A stretch of DNA of 64,000 nucleotides from an uncultured Thermoanaerobaculum sp. (lineage in GTDB: Bacteria > Acidobacteriota > Thermoanaerobaculia > Thermoanaerobaculales > Thermoanaerobaculaceae), in NCBI GenBank assembly GCA_937934115.1, contig CALHAH010000009.1, positions 1-64,000 of the forward strand, written 5' to 3'. The notes under the pieces were generated by a model, which worked only from the letters and a program-made list of their open reading frames with translations, made no database searches and was not told the origin of the DNA. Position 1 is the stretch's first letter; every line of letters begins with the position of its first letter. Positions 52,302 through 60,761 of this stretch are shown piece by piece. A program made the translations under genes and the position numbers.

Positions 52302-53591
52302 CTAGCTCTTACCCCGCGCCCACTGCCAGAGTTGTTTGACCGTGGGTCTTGCCCCGTAGCTGAGGATCCCCACCCGGTACACCGCAGCACCCAGTCGCAC
52401 CACCAACGCCGTAGTGCTGATTAAAAGGGCAAAGCATAGGAGTATCTGCCAGGTGGGTGGGAACTGCAGCACCATACGCAAAAAGAACAGCATGGGGGCG
52501 AAAAACGGGATCAAAGAAACCACCACCGAAACCGTGGAGTCTGGGTTGTTCATGATGGGCACCATGAACAAGAAGGGCATGGCCATGACCCATCCGGCCA
52601 CGTTTTGCACTTGCTGGGCTTCCTCTTCGCTGTTGAACGCCGCACCTAAGGCAGCGTAAAGCGAACCGTAAAGGAAATACCCCAAAACAAAGAACACCAA
52701 AAACGAAAGCATGAGCGCCGGGTTGGTGAGAACCCCGGCGGCCCCTGCCACACCGCTACTGGCGAAAAACCCCATGGCGTTGGCAGCCAGCATGAGCCAA
52801 AGGGCGTACTGGGTAAGACCCACGAGGCCAACACCAAAAATCTTGCCAAACATGAGCTCGCGGGGCGAGAGGTTGGCAACGATGACCTCGACAATGCGCG
52901 AGCTTTTTTCCTCAATCACGCCGCGCATGACGATCATGCCGTACATGACCGCGGTAAAAAATATTACGAAAACTAAGACGTAGCCCACGGCAAAGGTGGA
53001 AGCCACAGATTCCCGGCTTTCTTCGCCCCCTTGTCTTACCTTTACCGGCAAAAGATCAACTCCGGCGAGGGCGATCCTCGCCACTTCTGGAGCCACACCA
53101 GCTTCGGCGAGCCTTTTTTCCCGAATTGCTTGTGCCACGGCGCGCTCCACGGTAACTATGAGTTGCAAAGCCGAAAGGTTGGTAGAGAGGTACTCTACCT
53201 TAGCCTCCTCAGCGCCGCTGGGGAGCGCCTCAGGAAGCACCACCACCGCGGCGAAGCGCTTTTCAAGCACCGCTTTTTTCAGCTCTTCCCTTTGCCCGTT
53301 TCTCTCGGCCGCGGGCGCAAGCCGTGCCACGGTGACCACGATGCGGCTGCTACCCTCTTGGCCCCGGCGATCGGCAAGCGCCCTTTCCATACGGTGGAAG
53401 AGTTCCTGGTCAGCGGTGAGAACCCCCACGTGGTATGTGCCGGTGGCCCTGGCCATGAGAAACGCCGGGCCCAACGAGAAGGCCAAAAGCACCACCGGCA
53501 CCGCCAAGGTGGAAATCCAAAACGCTTTCGTCCTGACGCGCACTAGGTATTCTCGCCGAGCCACGATGAACGCCTTACGCCAACGAAACAT
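52302..53591 (-). CDS. ABC-2 type transporter permease (NatB-like)
   Basis: A 429-residue permease of the Na+/drug exporter group. One helix near the N-terminus (FWISTLAVPVVLLAFSLGPA) is followed by a large extracytoplasmic domain (residues about 45-215), then five to six membrane helices (YVLVFVIFFTAVMYGMIVMR, with RGVIEEKSSRIVEVIVANLS as the coupling segment). It partners the ATPase just upstream: its ATG (53591) overlaps that gene's last 17 bp. The substrate is unknown. Confidence 0.88.
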   Translation of the reverse strand: MFRWRKAFIVARREYLVRVRTKAFWISTLAVPVVLLAFSLGPAFLMARATGTYHVGVLTADQELFHRMERALADRRGQEGSSRIVVTVARLAPAAERNGQREELKKAVLEKRFAAVVVLPEALPSGAEEAKVEYLSTNLSALQLIVTVERAVAQAIREKRLAEAGVAPEVARIALAGVDLLPVKVRQGGEESRESVASTFAVGYVLVFVIFFTAVMYGMIVMRGVIEEKSSRIVEVIVANLSPRELMFGKIFGVGLVGLTQYALWLMLAANAMGFFASSGVAGAAGVLTNPALMLSFLVFFVLGYFLYGSLYAALGAAFNSEEEAQQVQNVAGWVMAMPFLFMVPIMNNPDSTVSVVVSLIPFFAPMLFFLRMVLQFPPTWQILLCFALLISTTALVVRLGAAVYRVGILSYGARPTVKQLWQWARGKS

Positions 53592-54486
53592 GGTCTTCCT
53601 CCACCGCTCGCAAGAAAATCTCCTCCAGACTTGGTTGGTAGTGCTCCACGGACACCACTGGGCAGCGATTGGCCACCTCCCGCACCACCTCTGGGGCTTG
53701 CTCCGTGCCGTCTAAGTGCAGGAAGTAAAATCCGTGGCGCTTTTCCACAAGGCTTACACCAGCCACCCCCTGCGGAGGAGGCACGCCGTTAGCGGTGGCC
53801 ACTTTTAGCTGTGCCTTGGCGTAGCGTTTCCGCACCTCCTCGGCTTCCCCAGAAAACAGTGCCCTTCCCCGGTTGATCAAACAGTAGTGGGTGCAAAGCT
53901 CTTCGGCTTGCGGGAGCACGTGGGTAGAGAACAAGACGGTGATCCCGCGGTTGGTCATGTGGAGGATTTCGTCCTTGAGTTGCCGGGTGGCAATGGGGTC
54001 AAGACCGGTGAAGGGCTCGTCCAGGATCACCAGCGGCGGGTCGTGGATAACCGCAGCGGCAAACTGCACTTTTTGCTGCATGCCTTTGGAAAGCGCTTCC
54101 ACCTTGCTGTGAGCCTTCTCCGCAAGGCCCAAGCGATCCAGCCAGGCCTTGGCTCGATGACTGGCTTCATCCCGGGGAAGCCCCCGTACCTCGCCCAAGA
54201 AAACCAGGTGCTCGAGGACGTGCATCTTGCGGTAAAGGCCCCGCTCTTCAGGAAGGTAGCCGATGCGCTCGCGTTTGAGGTCGTCCACCGGCTCCCCCTC
54301 CAGGAGGATGGTGCCCGCATCGGGAAGCACGATGCGCATGATCATGCGGATAGTGGTGGTTTTGCCAGCACCGTTGGGGCCTAAAAGGCCGTAAATGGCT
54401 CCCTTGGGCACCGAAAAGGAAAGCTCTTTGACAGCTTGCACGGCCCCAAAAGCCTTGCTTACCTTGTCCACCTGCAACTGGGCCAT
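53575..54486 (-). CDS. ABC transporter ATP-binding protein (NatA-like)
   Basis: A 303-residue ATPase. Walker A is GLLGPNGAGKTTT (34-46), the signature is ALSKGMQQKV, Walker B is LVILDEPFTGLDP, and FSTHVLPQAEE holds the H-loop. A C-terminal extension of about 80 residues with LVEKRHGFYFLHLDG and YQPSLEEIFLRAVEED is typical of NatA/CcmA-type exporters. The ATG at 54486 follows GGGAGGAGAG, and TATAGT lies 18 nt upstream. It is transcribed with the overlapping permease. Confidence 0.9.
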   Translation of the reverse strand: MAQLQVDKVSKAFGAVQAVKELSFSVPKGAIYGLLGPNGAGKTTTIRMIMRIVLPDAGTILLEGEPVDDLKRERIGYLPEERGLYRKMHVLEHLVFLGEVRGLPRDEASHRAKAWLDRLGLAEKAHSKVEALSKGMQQKVQFAAAVIHDPPLVILDEPFTGLDPIATRQLKDEILHMTNRGITVLFSTHVLPQAEELCTHYCLINRGRALFSGEAEEVRKRYAKAQLKVATANGVPPPQGVAGVSLVEKRHGFYFLHLDGTEQAPEVVREVANRCPVVSVEHYQPSLEEIFLRAVEEDHVSLA

Positions 54487-54504
54487 CAGGCAACTCTCCT
54501 CCCT

Positions 54505-54510
54505 ACTATA
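54505..54510 (-). promoter_or_regulatory. -10 box (TATAGT) of the ABC exporter operon
   Basis: TATAGT on the minus strand, 18 nt before the ATPase start. The ribosome-binding site GGGAGG begins right after it, so the leader is about 11 nt. No consensus -35 is seen. Confidence 0.45.
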
Positions 54511-54666
54511 CGCAACCGCTTGCTTGCAAGTTCCTGCGTCCAGGACCGGCACGCACGAGGCGGCTTTCCCTCAGTTTTTCCGATGGATAATGGTGCAGGA
54601 AAGCGTCCATCCTTGATCCCCCGTAAGCCTTGGGAGCTCCCTTGCCCTGGGGCTTGGCTCTTGCGG

Positions 54667-54672
54667 TATACT
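54667..54672 (+). promoter_or_regulatory. -10 box (TATACT) of tRNA-Arg
   Basis: TATACT, 15 nt before the mature tRNA 5' end. TTGCCC at 54642-54647 is a possible -35, with a long 19-bp spacer. Confidence 0.5.
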
Positions 54673-54687
54673 ATGCGTGGCGCAGGC

Positions 54688-54764
54688 GCGCCGATAGCTC
54701 AATTGGATAGAGCATCTGACTACGGATCAGAAGGTTCGGGGTTCGAGTCCCTGTCGGCGCGCCA
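54688..54764 (+). tRNA. tRNA-Arg (anticodon ACG)
   Basis: 77 nt with encoded CCA. Acceptor GCGCCGA pairs with TCGGCGC, then G-CCA. The anticodon stem TCTGA/TCAGA closes CTACGGA, giving ACG. Position 34 is A, so the tRNA needs A-to-I editing by TadA to read CGU/CGC/CGA; tadA is encoded 1.4 kb downstream. The end of a convergent membrane-protein gene is antisense to 45 nt of it. Confidence 0.97.
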
Positions 54765-56153
54765 GTGGCGCTTTACCGTGATAGGCTGCCCGCTCTTCTG
54801 CCACGAAACCGCAAAACCCATATCAGCAAGCTCGCGAAGGCGGTAGTAAGGCTCGTAGGTATCCGCCAACAACACCTGTCGCCCTTGGTCCAGGGCTTGC
54901 CGGATGTGCTGGGCGAGGCACGCCGCGGGCTTTGCTACGCGCACGCAGTTGTCCACGACGGTGGGCAAAACTGTGAGGTCGGGGCGAAGCTTTCGGGTTT
55001 CTTGGATGAGCTTTAAAACGGCACCGGGGTTGAAGTCGGCGAGGATCACGGCGTTGGGGGAAGCTGTCGAAAACATTTCCAAAGCGTATTGGTGGGCGCT
55101 GCGCTCGCTAGCTTTCATCGGGTTTAAGAAGTAAACGGCGTTGTTGCGGTGGGGCAGCGGCCGGAGGTAAAGACCGGCTACGTTAAAGTAGGTGAGCGCC
55201 CACGGGACTCCCAGGTAAAGGGCTGTTTGCACAACGAGCTGCAAGCACGCTCCCCCTGTGGTAAGCGACGGGGGCCGCCATAGGAGTAGGCCGAGGACCA
55301 AAAAGCCTGCCATGAGGTGGAGGCGGAACGGGGCGTACGTGGCCAGAAAGACCGCGAGGATGGCCATGGGCCAGAGGGCAGCGCGGCTTTCAGGCACGGC
55401 TTTCCACCAAGCCCACAAGCCCAGGGGTCCCGTATTCCAGAGCAGTAATGCGAGGAGGAGCAGGCACCCCAGCAGAAGACGGGAAGGGGCAAGAAAGCTT
55501 GTGACGTGCCAAGCAAGGCTGGGCAATCCCGCGGAGCTGTGGCCGGTGAGTGGGTCGTTTCCCGGGGTTACAAAAAGCCCCAGCCAAACGGGGCTGGTTC
55601 CCAAAAGGAAACCCGACATCCGGCCACCGACTCCGCTTCCACGTGCCAGCGTTGGGGCGGTGAGAAAAAGCGTGAGGGCGTGGGTAGCCGCGGCCCAGCC
55701 GCCGAGGAGGCCGGCGAGGACATCGCTCTTCTTTTGCCCCGCCACAAGGGCGGCAAGCGTCAAGGCTGAAGCCAAGGCGTAGGTTTCGGTGGAAGCAGCA
55801 GCCCACCACAGGCTATGAGCCACACCCCAAACGGTTGCCGTCCCCCATACCACCTGCGGTGGCCTGTGCAAAAGTTCCAAAAGCCTTACCAAAAAGGCTA
55901 CCGACAGTCCGCCACAAATGGCTGAAAGCCAGTGGCACGCAATAATGGGGTCTTGCGGTGTAACCCGCAGCCAAAGCCAGGCCAACACTGTCCAGCCCGG
56001 GTGATCTCCCGGATTGAGGGAGGGAAAGTACCCGGAAAGAGCGTAAAGCGTGAGCTTGCTGGCGTCGGCCCACTGCGCTGTACGCGCCCCGGTGAGGAGG
56101 TAGAGAACCGCAAAGCCCACACCCCAAACCGCAGGTCGAGGAGGACGAAGCAC
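54720..56153 (-). CDS. DUF2723-like polytopic membrane protein
   Basis: A 477-residue inner-membrane protein with about ten helices in the N-terminal three quarters and a soluble tail. The start region (FPSLNPGDHPGWTVLAWLWL and a following TETYALASALTLAAL) resembles DUF2723 proteins, whose fold is that of GT-C glycosyltransferases. An acidic residue in the first loop (Asp-His in GDHPG) could be catalytic. Function is unknown. The stop codon and last 14 residues (WRADRDSNPEPSDP) are read from the antisense strand of tRNA-Arg. The start is GTG 56153, close to and divergent from tadA. Confidence 0.75.
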   Translation of the reverse strand: MLRPPRPAVWGVGFAVLYLLTGARTAQWADASKLTLYALSGYFPSLNPGDHPGWTVLAWLWLRVTPQDPIIACHWLSAICGGLSVAFLVRLLELLHRPPQVVWGTATVWGVAHSLWWAAASTETYALASALTLAALVAGQKKSDVLAGLLGGWAAATHALTLFLTAPTLARGSGVGGRMSGFLLGTSPVWLGLFVTPGNDPLTGHSSAGLPSLAWHVTSFLAPSRLLLGCLLLLALLLWNTGPLGLWAWWKAVPESRAALWPMAILAVFLATYAPFRLHLMAGFLVLGLLLWRPPSLTTGGACLQLVVQTALYLGVPWALTYFNVAGLYLRPLPHRNNAVYFLNPMKASERSAHQYALEMFSTASPNAVILADFNPGAVLKLIQETRKLRPDLTVLPTVVDNCVRVAKPAACLAQHIRQALDQGRQVLLADTYEPYYRLRELADMGFAVSWQKSGQPITVKRHWRADRDSNPEPSDP

Positions 56154-56172
56154 ACTTTATGCTACCAGGACC

Positions 56173-56178
56173 TACAAT
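56173..56178 (+). promoter_or_regulatory. -10 box (TACAAT) of tadA
   Basis: TACAAT, 6 nt before the GTG start. The predicted transcription start coincides with the start codon, so the message is probably leaderless. Confidence 0.5.
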
Positions 56179-56184
56179 GAAGCG

Positions 56185-56679
56185 GTGCGGGGCGAAGCCA
56201 CGCCACAGTGGGCTTTTAGCGAAGAGGATCGGCGCTTTATGCGCCAAGCCTTAGCCCAAGCAGCGGAAGCGGCAGCGGGCGGGGATGTGCCCATTGGGGC
56301 GGTAGTTGTAGATGCCACGGGGCGCCTCGTGGCTGCTGCAGGAAACCGCCGCGAGCGGGACCAGGACCCTACGGCCCACGCCGAAATGTTGGCTTTGCGC
56401 CAGGCGGCGCGGCAGCTGGGCTCCTGGCGACTGGCAGGTTGCACCTTGTACGTGACCATCGAGCCGTGTCCCATGTGCGCCGCGGCATGTGTTCTATCCC
56501 GTGTGTCGCAAGTGGTTTTTGGGGCCTTTGATCCCAAGCTGGGCTTTGTGGGGTCGCTGGCCAACCTCCTGGAGGACCCGCGTCTCAACCACAGGGTAGC
56601 CTGGCGGGCAGGCCTTTTGGCGGAGGAAGCCTCAGCTTTGCTCACCCAATTTTTTGCAAACCAGCGTGGGAGGCGCTAG
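56185..56679 (+). CDS. tadA: tRNA-specific adenosine deaminase TadA
   Basis: Converts A34 to inosine in tRNA-Arg(ACG). The 164-residue deaminase has the zinc site HAE (His65, Glu67) in PTAHAEMLALRQAA and PCPMC (Cys95, Cys98) in YVTIEPCPMCAAACVLS, plus GAFDPKLG and the LNHRV element of the tRNA enzymes. The GTG at 56185 is placed by a TACAAT box 6 nt before it. It precedes the serine tRNAs, SRP RNA and dnaX, as in B. subtilis, and the substrate tRNA-Arg(ACG) is encoded nearby. Confidence 0.94.
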   Translation: MRGEATPQWAFSEEDRRFMRQALAQAAEAAAGGDVPIGAVVVDATGRLVAAAGNRRERDQDPTAHAEMLALRQAARQLGSWRLAGCTLYVTIEPCPMCAAACVLSRVSQVVFGAFDPKLGFVGSLANLLEDPRLNHRVAWRAGLLAEEASALLTQFFANQRGRR

Positions 56680-56708
56680 ACTTTGCACTCGCCCATGGGG
56701 CGACGGCG

Positions 56709-56801
<93 letters not shown>

Positions 56802-56843
56802 GGGTGGTGTTTGAAAGGATCGTTGGTGGCGAGAGGTAACAGC

Positions 56844-56933
<90 letters not shown>

Positions 56934-57056
56934 GTTTCCCGTTGGCTTTGGGTTGTGCTTTGGGCCTCCTGGCGGCGGGGGCGGTCAAGGCTCGCGGAGT
57001 GGCCAGGGAGTTTTGCCGCGCAGCCTGGGCTTTTTCGAGGTTGCGAAAAAAGGCGT

Positions 57057-57187
57057 GCCGTGAGCAGGGAGGAACTCGGGTCCCGCGCGACGGTGCTTCC
57101 CGAACCTCGTCAGGCCCGGAAGGGAGCAGCGATAAGGGAAAGCCACTGGGCGCCGCGGTCCCCCCGGGTTCCTCCTTCCTCACGGGC
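57057..57187 (+). ncRNA. ffs: Signal recognition particle RNA (SRP, bacterial)
   Basis: About 131 nt. The conserved apical domain is present: TCGTCAGGCCCGGAAGGGAGCA, where the GTCAGG and GGAAGGGAGC strands form the Ffh-binding loops. The ends pair (GCCGTGAG with CTCACGGGC) and so do the inner arms (AGGAACTCGGG with CCCGGGTTCCTCC), forming one long hairpin. The exact ends are approximate. Position just before dnaX, after tadA and tRNA-Ser, matches B. subtilis scr. Confidence 0.9.
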
Positions 57188-57216
57188 ATTTCCCTTGGAA
57201 AGCTAAGGGTTCGTTG

Positions 57217-58725
57217 GTGAGCACCTACCAGGTTTTGGCCCGTCGCTACCGCCCCCAAACCTTTGCGGATTTGGTGGGTCAGGAAACCGTGGTGCGCACG
57301 TTGCGCAACGCCCTCGCTACGGGCAAGGTGTCCCACGCGTATGTGTTCTCTGGTTTGCGGGGTGTGGGGAAAACCACCGCCGCTCGGATTCTGGCTAAAG
57401 CCCTTAACTGTGAGCGTGGCCCCACGCCGGACCCCTGTGGCCAATGCCTGCCTTGCCGAGAAATTGCCGAAGGCACGTCCATGGACGTGCTGGAAATTGA
57501 CGCTGCTTCCAACCGCGGCATTGACAACGTGCGCGAGCTTCGGGAGGTGGCGCGCATACTGCCGGTACGTGACCGCTACCGGGTCTTCATCTTGGACGAG
57601 GCGCATCAGCTTACCGGCGAGGCCTTTAACGCTTTGCTCAAGATCCTGGAAGAGCCGCCTCCCCACGTGGTGTTCATCCTGGCCTCCACGGAAAAGCACA
57701 AGTTTCCCCCCACCATTCTTTCCCGCTGCCAACAGCTGGATTTTCGGCCTCTGCCCACGGAAACCATTGCTGAAAGGCTCAAAGACGTGGCTGCCCGGGA
57801 AAGCTTTGGGCTCGAAGACGCAGCTGCCCACCTCATTGCCCGTGCTGCCCAAGGAAGCTTGCGCGACGGCCTTTCGATCCTGGACCAAGTGCGCTCCTTC
57901 GTGGGGGATGCCACGGTGGATGCCACTGCCGTGAGCCAGGTGTTGGGCTTGCCGCCTTTGGAGTTTCTGTTGGAGCTTTGGCAGGCTTTGGCAAACGGCG
58001 ATGCAGCTCGGGCGCTGGCGCTCGTTGCTCAGCGGGAAACTCAAGGGGGTGATCCGCTGTTGCTGTACCAAGAGCTTTTGGAGCTCTTGCGTAGCTTGGT
58101 GCTTGTGGCAGCCAACCCCCAGGCGCCGTTGCCTTACCCCCAGGCTTTTCGGGACGCCTCCCTAACTGACGTGGGGTTGGCCAGCTTGCTGCGTATCCTG
58201 GACCTTGCCATCCGCGGTCGGGAACTGGTGGCCGCTGCCCCGAGCCCCGGCTTAGGCGTCATGGTGGCGGTGGGCAAGCTGGCGCTTTGGCCCCGCCTTA
58301 AGCGCGTGGAGGAGCTGTTGGCTAGCCGGGGCGTGGAAGGCCAAAGCCCGAGCCCCGCAACCGCTTCCGAAGGGGCCTTGCCTTTGGGATCGTCGCCTTG
58401 GGACCAGTTTTTGGATAAGGTAAGCCACAAGCTGGGGGCTACGCTGGCGGCAAGGTTGCGGAACTCCTGTGAGCTTTCCCTGGTGGAAGGGGAGCTGGTG
58501 ATTCGCCTGCGGGCGGGGGGGCCCAACGCTACCGCGCAAGCTGTCCAGGAAGCGCTACCCCGTCTGGAAGAGGTAGCGCAGGAGCTGGAGTTCGCGCGCA
58601 GGGTACGCCTCGTGGTTACGGAACCTGAACCAACCCTGGAACAAAAAGTGGCTGCGGATCCCAGGGTGCAAGCGGTGCTCGAGGTTTTTGGCGGCAAAAT
58701 TACGAAAGTGGAGGAACGCTCGTGA
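57217..58725 (+). CDS. dnaX: DNA polymerase III subunit tau/gamma
   Basis: Clamp-loader ATPase. The 502-residue protein has Walker A GLRGVGKT (46-53), a zinc knuckle with four cysteines around CERGPTPDPCGQCLPC, FILDEAHQLT (Walker B region), and the sensor-1/SRC motif FPPTILSRCQQ. Domain III of the loader is complete; the tau-specific part is short. I saw no A-rich slippery heptamer strong enough to make a separate gamma. GTG 57217 is preferred over TTG 57214 because AAGGG lies upstream. It overlaps ybaB by GTGA. Confidence 0.95.
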   Translation: MSTYQVLARRYRPQTFADLVGQETVVRTLRNALATGKVSHAYVFSGLRGVGKTTAARILAKALNCERGPTPDPCGQCLPCREIAEGTSMDVLEIDAASNRGIDNVRELREVARILPVRDRYRVFILDEAHQLTGEAFNALLKILEEPPPHVVFILASTEKHKFPPTILSRCQQLDFRPLPTETIAERLKDVAARESFGLEDAAAHLIARAAQGSLRDGLSILDQVRSFVGDATVDATAVSQVLGLPPLEFLLELWQALANGDAARALALVAQRETQGGDPLLLYQELLELLRSLVLVAANPQAPLPYPQAFRDASLTDVGLASLLRILDLAIRGRELVAAAPSPGLGVMVAVGKLALWPRLKRVEELLASRGVEGQSPSPATASEGALPLGSSPWDQFLDKVSHKLGATLAARLRNSCELSLVEGELVIRLRAGGPNATAQAVQEALPRLEEVAQELEFARRVRLVVTEPEPTLEQKVAADPRVQAVLEVFGGKITKVEERS

Positions 58726-59012
58726 AGATTCAAGACCTCCTCAAACAAGCACAAAAGGCCCAGCAATCGTTGCAGGAGCAACTATCGCGTTTGGTGGTAG
58801 AGGGTCGAGCGGGAGGCGGGGCAGTGGTGGTAAGACTTAACGGCCTTAAGGAGCTCCAGGACGTGGCTTTTGCGCCCGGCGCTTTGGCTGAGGCCGACGC
58901 CGAGCTTTTGGCGGAAATGGTGAAAGTGGCCTGGGAGGAGGCGGCGCGGGAGGCGGATGCTAAGGCCAAAGGCTTGCTGGCGAGCATGGGTTTGCCGGGA
59001 GGCTTTTTCTAA
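58722..59012 (+). CDS. ybaB: YbaB/EbfC nucleoid-associated protein
   Basis: A 96-residue DNA-binding protein with the family start MKIQDLLKQAQKAQQSLQEQ, VEGRAGGGAVVVRLNGLKEL and a C-terminal helix ending GLPGGFF. It is a tweezer-like dimer that binds DNA non-specifically. The GTG overlaps the dnaX TGA and GGAGG lies upstream. The dnaX-ybaB-recR order is widely conserved. Confidence 0.92.
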   Translation: MKIQDLLKQAQKAQQSLQEQLSRLVVEGRAGGGAVVVRLNGLKELQDVAFAPGALAEADAELLAEMVKVAWEEAAREADAKAKGLLASMGLPGGFF

Positions 59013-59609
59013 GTGGATCTGCGCCCCCCCAGCCTGCGGGTTTTGATGGAGGAACTGCAAAAGCTTCCCGGGGTTGGGCCGCGCTCGGCGGTGCGCATGG
59101 TCCAGTACCTCCTCAAGGCACGGGAAGAGGCCTTGAGGCTTTCGCAGGCGCTGGCCCAAGCTCACAGGCAGGTGGGGTTTTGTCCCACCTGTTTTTTGTT
59201 AGCGGAGGGTACCTGTGCGGTGTGCGACGACCCTGGGCGCGATAAGACGGTGATTTGCGTGGTGGAGGAACCGGTAAACGCGTGGGCCATTGAGGCCACC
59301 GGCGAGTTCAAAGGGCTTTACCATGTGCTGCTGGGGACCCTTGATCCCCTGCGCGGGATCGGCCCTGAAGAGCTCACCGTGGGCAAGCTGGTAGAGAGGG
59401 TCGCCGCCGGGAACGTAGAAGAGGTGATTTTGGCCACCAACCTCACCGTGGAGGGGGAGGCTACGGCTCACTTCTTGGTGCAGCTGTTGCGGCCAAAGGG
59501 TGTCAAAACCTCACGTATTGCCTTTGGCTTGCCAGCGGGAGGCGAAATCTCGTACGCTGATACCGTCACCTTGGCTCGAGCCCTGGTGGCGCGGCGGGGG
59601 ATGGAATGA
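59013..59609 (+). CDS. recR: Recombination protein RecR
   Basis: RecFOR-pathway factor that helps load RecA at gaps. The 198-residue protein has a helix-hairpin-helix LQKLPGVGPRSAVRMVQYLL, a Cys4 zinc finger CPTC...CAVC (residues about 60-75), and a Toprim domain with VIVVEE-type start (VICVVEEPVNAWAIEATG) and ATNLTVEGEATAHFL. The GTG start is directly after the ybaB stop. Confidence 0.96.
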   Translation: MDLRPPSLRVLMEELQKLPGVGPRSAVRMVQYLLKAREEALRLSQALAQAHRQVGFCPTCFLLAEGTCAVCDDPGRDKTVICVVEEPVNAWAIEATGEFKGLYHVLLGTLDPLRGIGPEELTVGKLVERVAAGNVEEVILATNLTVEGEATAHFLVQLLRPKGVKTSRIAFGLPAGGEISYADTVTLARALVARRGME

Positions 59610-59624
59610 GGCTTGGTGTAGGGG

Positions 59625-59630
59625 TATACT
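59625..59630 (+). promoter_or_regulatory. -10 box (TATACT) of the mglB-mglA operon
   Basis: TATACT, 28 nt before the mglB ATG, which has its own GGAGGG/GAGG region. The predicted leader is about 21 nt. Confidence 0.5.
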
Positions 59631-59658
59631 GCAACTGGCGGCGCGGAGGGCAGAGGTA

Positions 59659-60153
59659 ATGAGCGTGCTGGGGCCCAATTTGGTGATGTACGAGGAGGAG
59701 TTCGAGCGGATCAACAACATCCTCTCGCGTCTATGGGTAGACGCCAACGCCAAGATCGTTTTCTTGGTTGACAAGAACGGGCAGCAAATCGCGGCTAAGG
59801 GCGATCTGGAAAAGGTGGACACCACGTCTCTCGCCTCTCTCACAGCGGGCAACGTGGCGGCCACCGATGGCTTGGCGAGGCTCATCGGCGAGAAGGAGTT
59901 TTCCATCCTTTTTCACGAGGGGGAGCGAGACAACATCCACATTTCCATCGTGGGCCAGAGGCTCATCCTTGTGGTGATCTTTGACGAACGGTCGTCGCTG
60001 GGTTTGGTACGGCTGAGGGTGCGCAAAGCCGCTCAGGAGCTGGAGGAAGTGCTCAACGCTATGGCTAACAAAGCGGCGCAACAGGGGCAAGCGCCGGTGT
60101 CTCCCTTTGCCGAAATCACCGACGAAGACATTGACAACTTGTTCTCCGAATGA
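59659..60153 (+). CDS. mglB: MglB-like roadblock/LC7 protein
   Basis: A 164-residue roadblock-fold protein, the GTPase-activating partner of MglA. The domain runs from [20 protein letters not shown] to [20 protein letters not shown], with [20 protein letters not shown] in the middle. An acidic C-terminal tail ([15 protein letters not shown]) follows. In myxobacteria the pair sets cell polarity and motility direction; here the downstream process is unknown. The ATG overlaps mglA by ATGA. Confidence 0.88.
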   Translation: MSVLGPNLVMYEEEFERINNILSRLWVDANAKIVFLVDKNGQQIAAKGDLEKVDTTSLASLTAGNVAATDGLARLIGEKEFSILFHEGERDNIHISIVGQRLILVVIFDERSSLGLVRLRVRKAAQELEEVLNAMANKAAQQGQAPVSPFAEITDEDIDNLFSE

Positions 60154-60734
60154 GCTTCATCAACTACGCTTCCCGGGAAATTAACTGCAAGATCGTGTAC
60201 TACGGGCCAGGTCTTGGCGGCAAGACCACCAATTTGCAGTACATCTACGAAAAAACTAATCCGCAAGCCAAAGGGCAGCTGATCTCCCTGGCTACCGAAA
60301 CTGACCGCACCTTGTTTTTTGATTTCCTGCCTTTGGATTTGGGTACGGTGCGGGGTTTTCGCACTCGTTTCCATCTCTACACGGTTCCTGGCCAAGTTTT
60401 TTACGACGCTTCCCGTAAGCTTATCCTCAAGGGCGTGGACGGGGTGGTGTTCGTGGCGGATTCGCAAGAGGCCCGCATGGACGCCAACCTGGAATCCTTA
60501 GAAAACCTCAAGGTGAACTTGCGGGAAAACGGCTTCGATCTCATGACCATCCCGTACGTCTTGCAGTTCAACAAGCGGGATTTACCCTCGGCGGTGGCTT
60601 ACGATGAAATGTACCGCCTCCTGAACGTCAAAGGTGAACCCACGTTTGAAGCCGTGGCCACCCAGGGCACGGGGGTTTTCGAAACGCTTAAGGCAGTGGC
60701 GAAGCTGGTGCTGCAAGAGCTTTCTAAGAAGTAA
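60150..60734 (+). CDS. mglA: MglA-like small GTPase
   Basis: A 194-residue Ras-like GTPase. The P-loop is GPGLGGKTT (19-27), the G3 region is [15 protein letters not shown] (the TxPGQ form typical of MglA, without the usual Asp of DxxG), and G4 is FNKRDLPSA. It pairs with the MglB GTPase activator encoded just before it. MglA homologues control polarity in Myxococcus and occur in many phyla. The gene ends 27 bp before the next start, which has its own promoter. Confidence 0.92.
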   Translation: MSFINYASREINCKIVYYGPGLGGKTTNLQYIYEKTNPQAKGQLISLATETDRTLFFDFLPLDLGTVRGFRTRFHLYTVPGQVFYDASRKLILKGVDGVVFVADSQEARMDANLESLENLKVNLRENGFDLMTIPYVLQFNKRDLPSAVAYDEMYRLLNVKGEPTFEAVATQGTGVFETLKAVAKLVLQELSKK

Positions 60735-60749
60735 GTCCTGCTCCTTTTG

Positions 60750-60755
60750 TATACT
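60750..60755 (+). promoter_or_regulatory. -10 box (TATACT) of the yvcK-glmU-glmS operon
   Basis: TATACT, 6 nt before the GTG start at 60762. The expected transcription start coincides with the start codon. No -35 with proper spacing. Confidence 0.5.
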
Positions 60756-60761
60756 CCCCGC

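Noticed and set aside
54688-54764. Coding potential in the tRNA-Arg region as a separate small gene
   Set aside because: The tRNA folds perfectly. The only frame there is the antisense tail of the convergent membrane protein, reported as a finding.
57214-58725. Programmed frameshift in dnaX giving a separate gamma subunit
   Set aside because: I found no A AAA AAG-type heptamer with a stem-loop. AAAAAG near 58640 is too short to support the claim.
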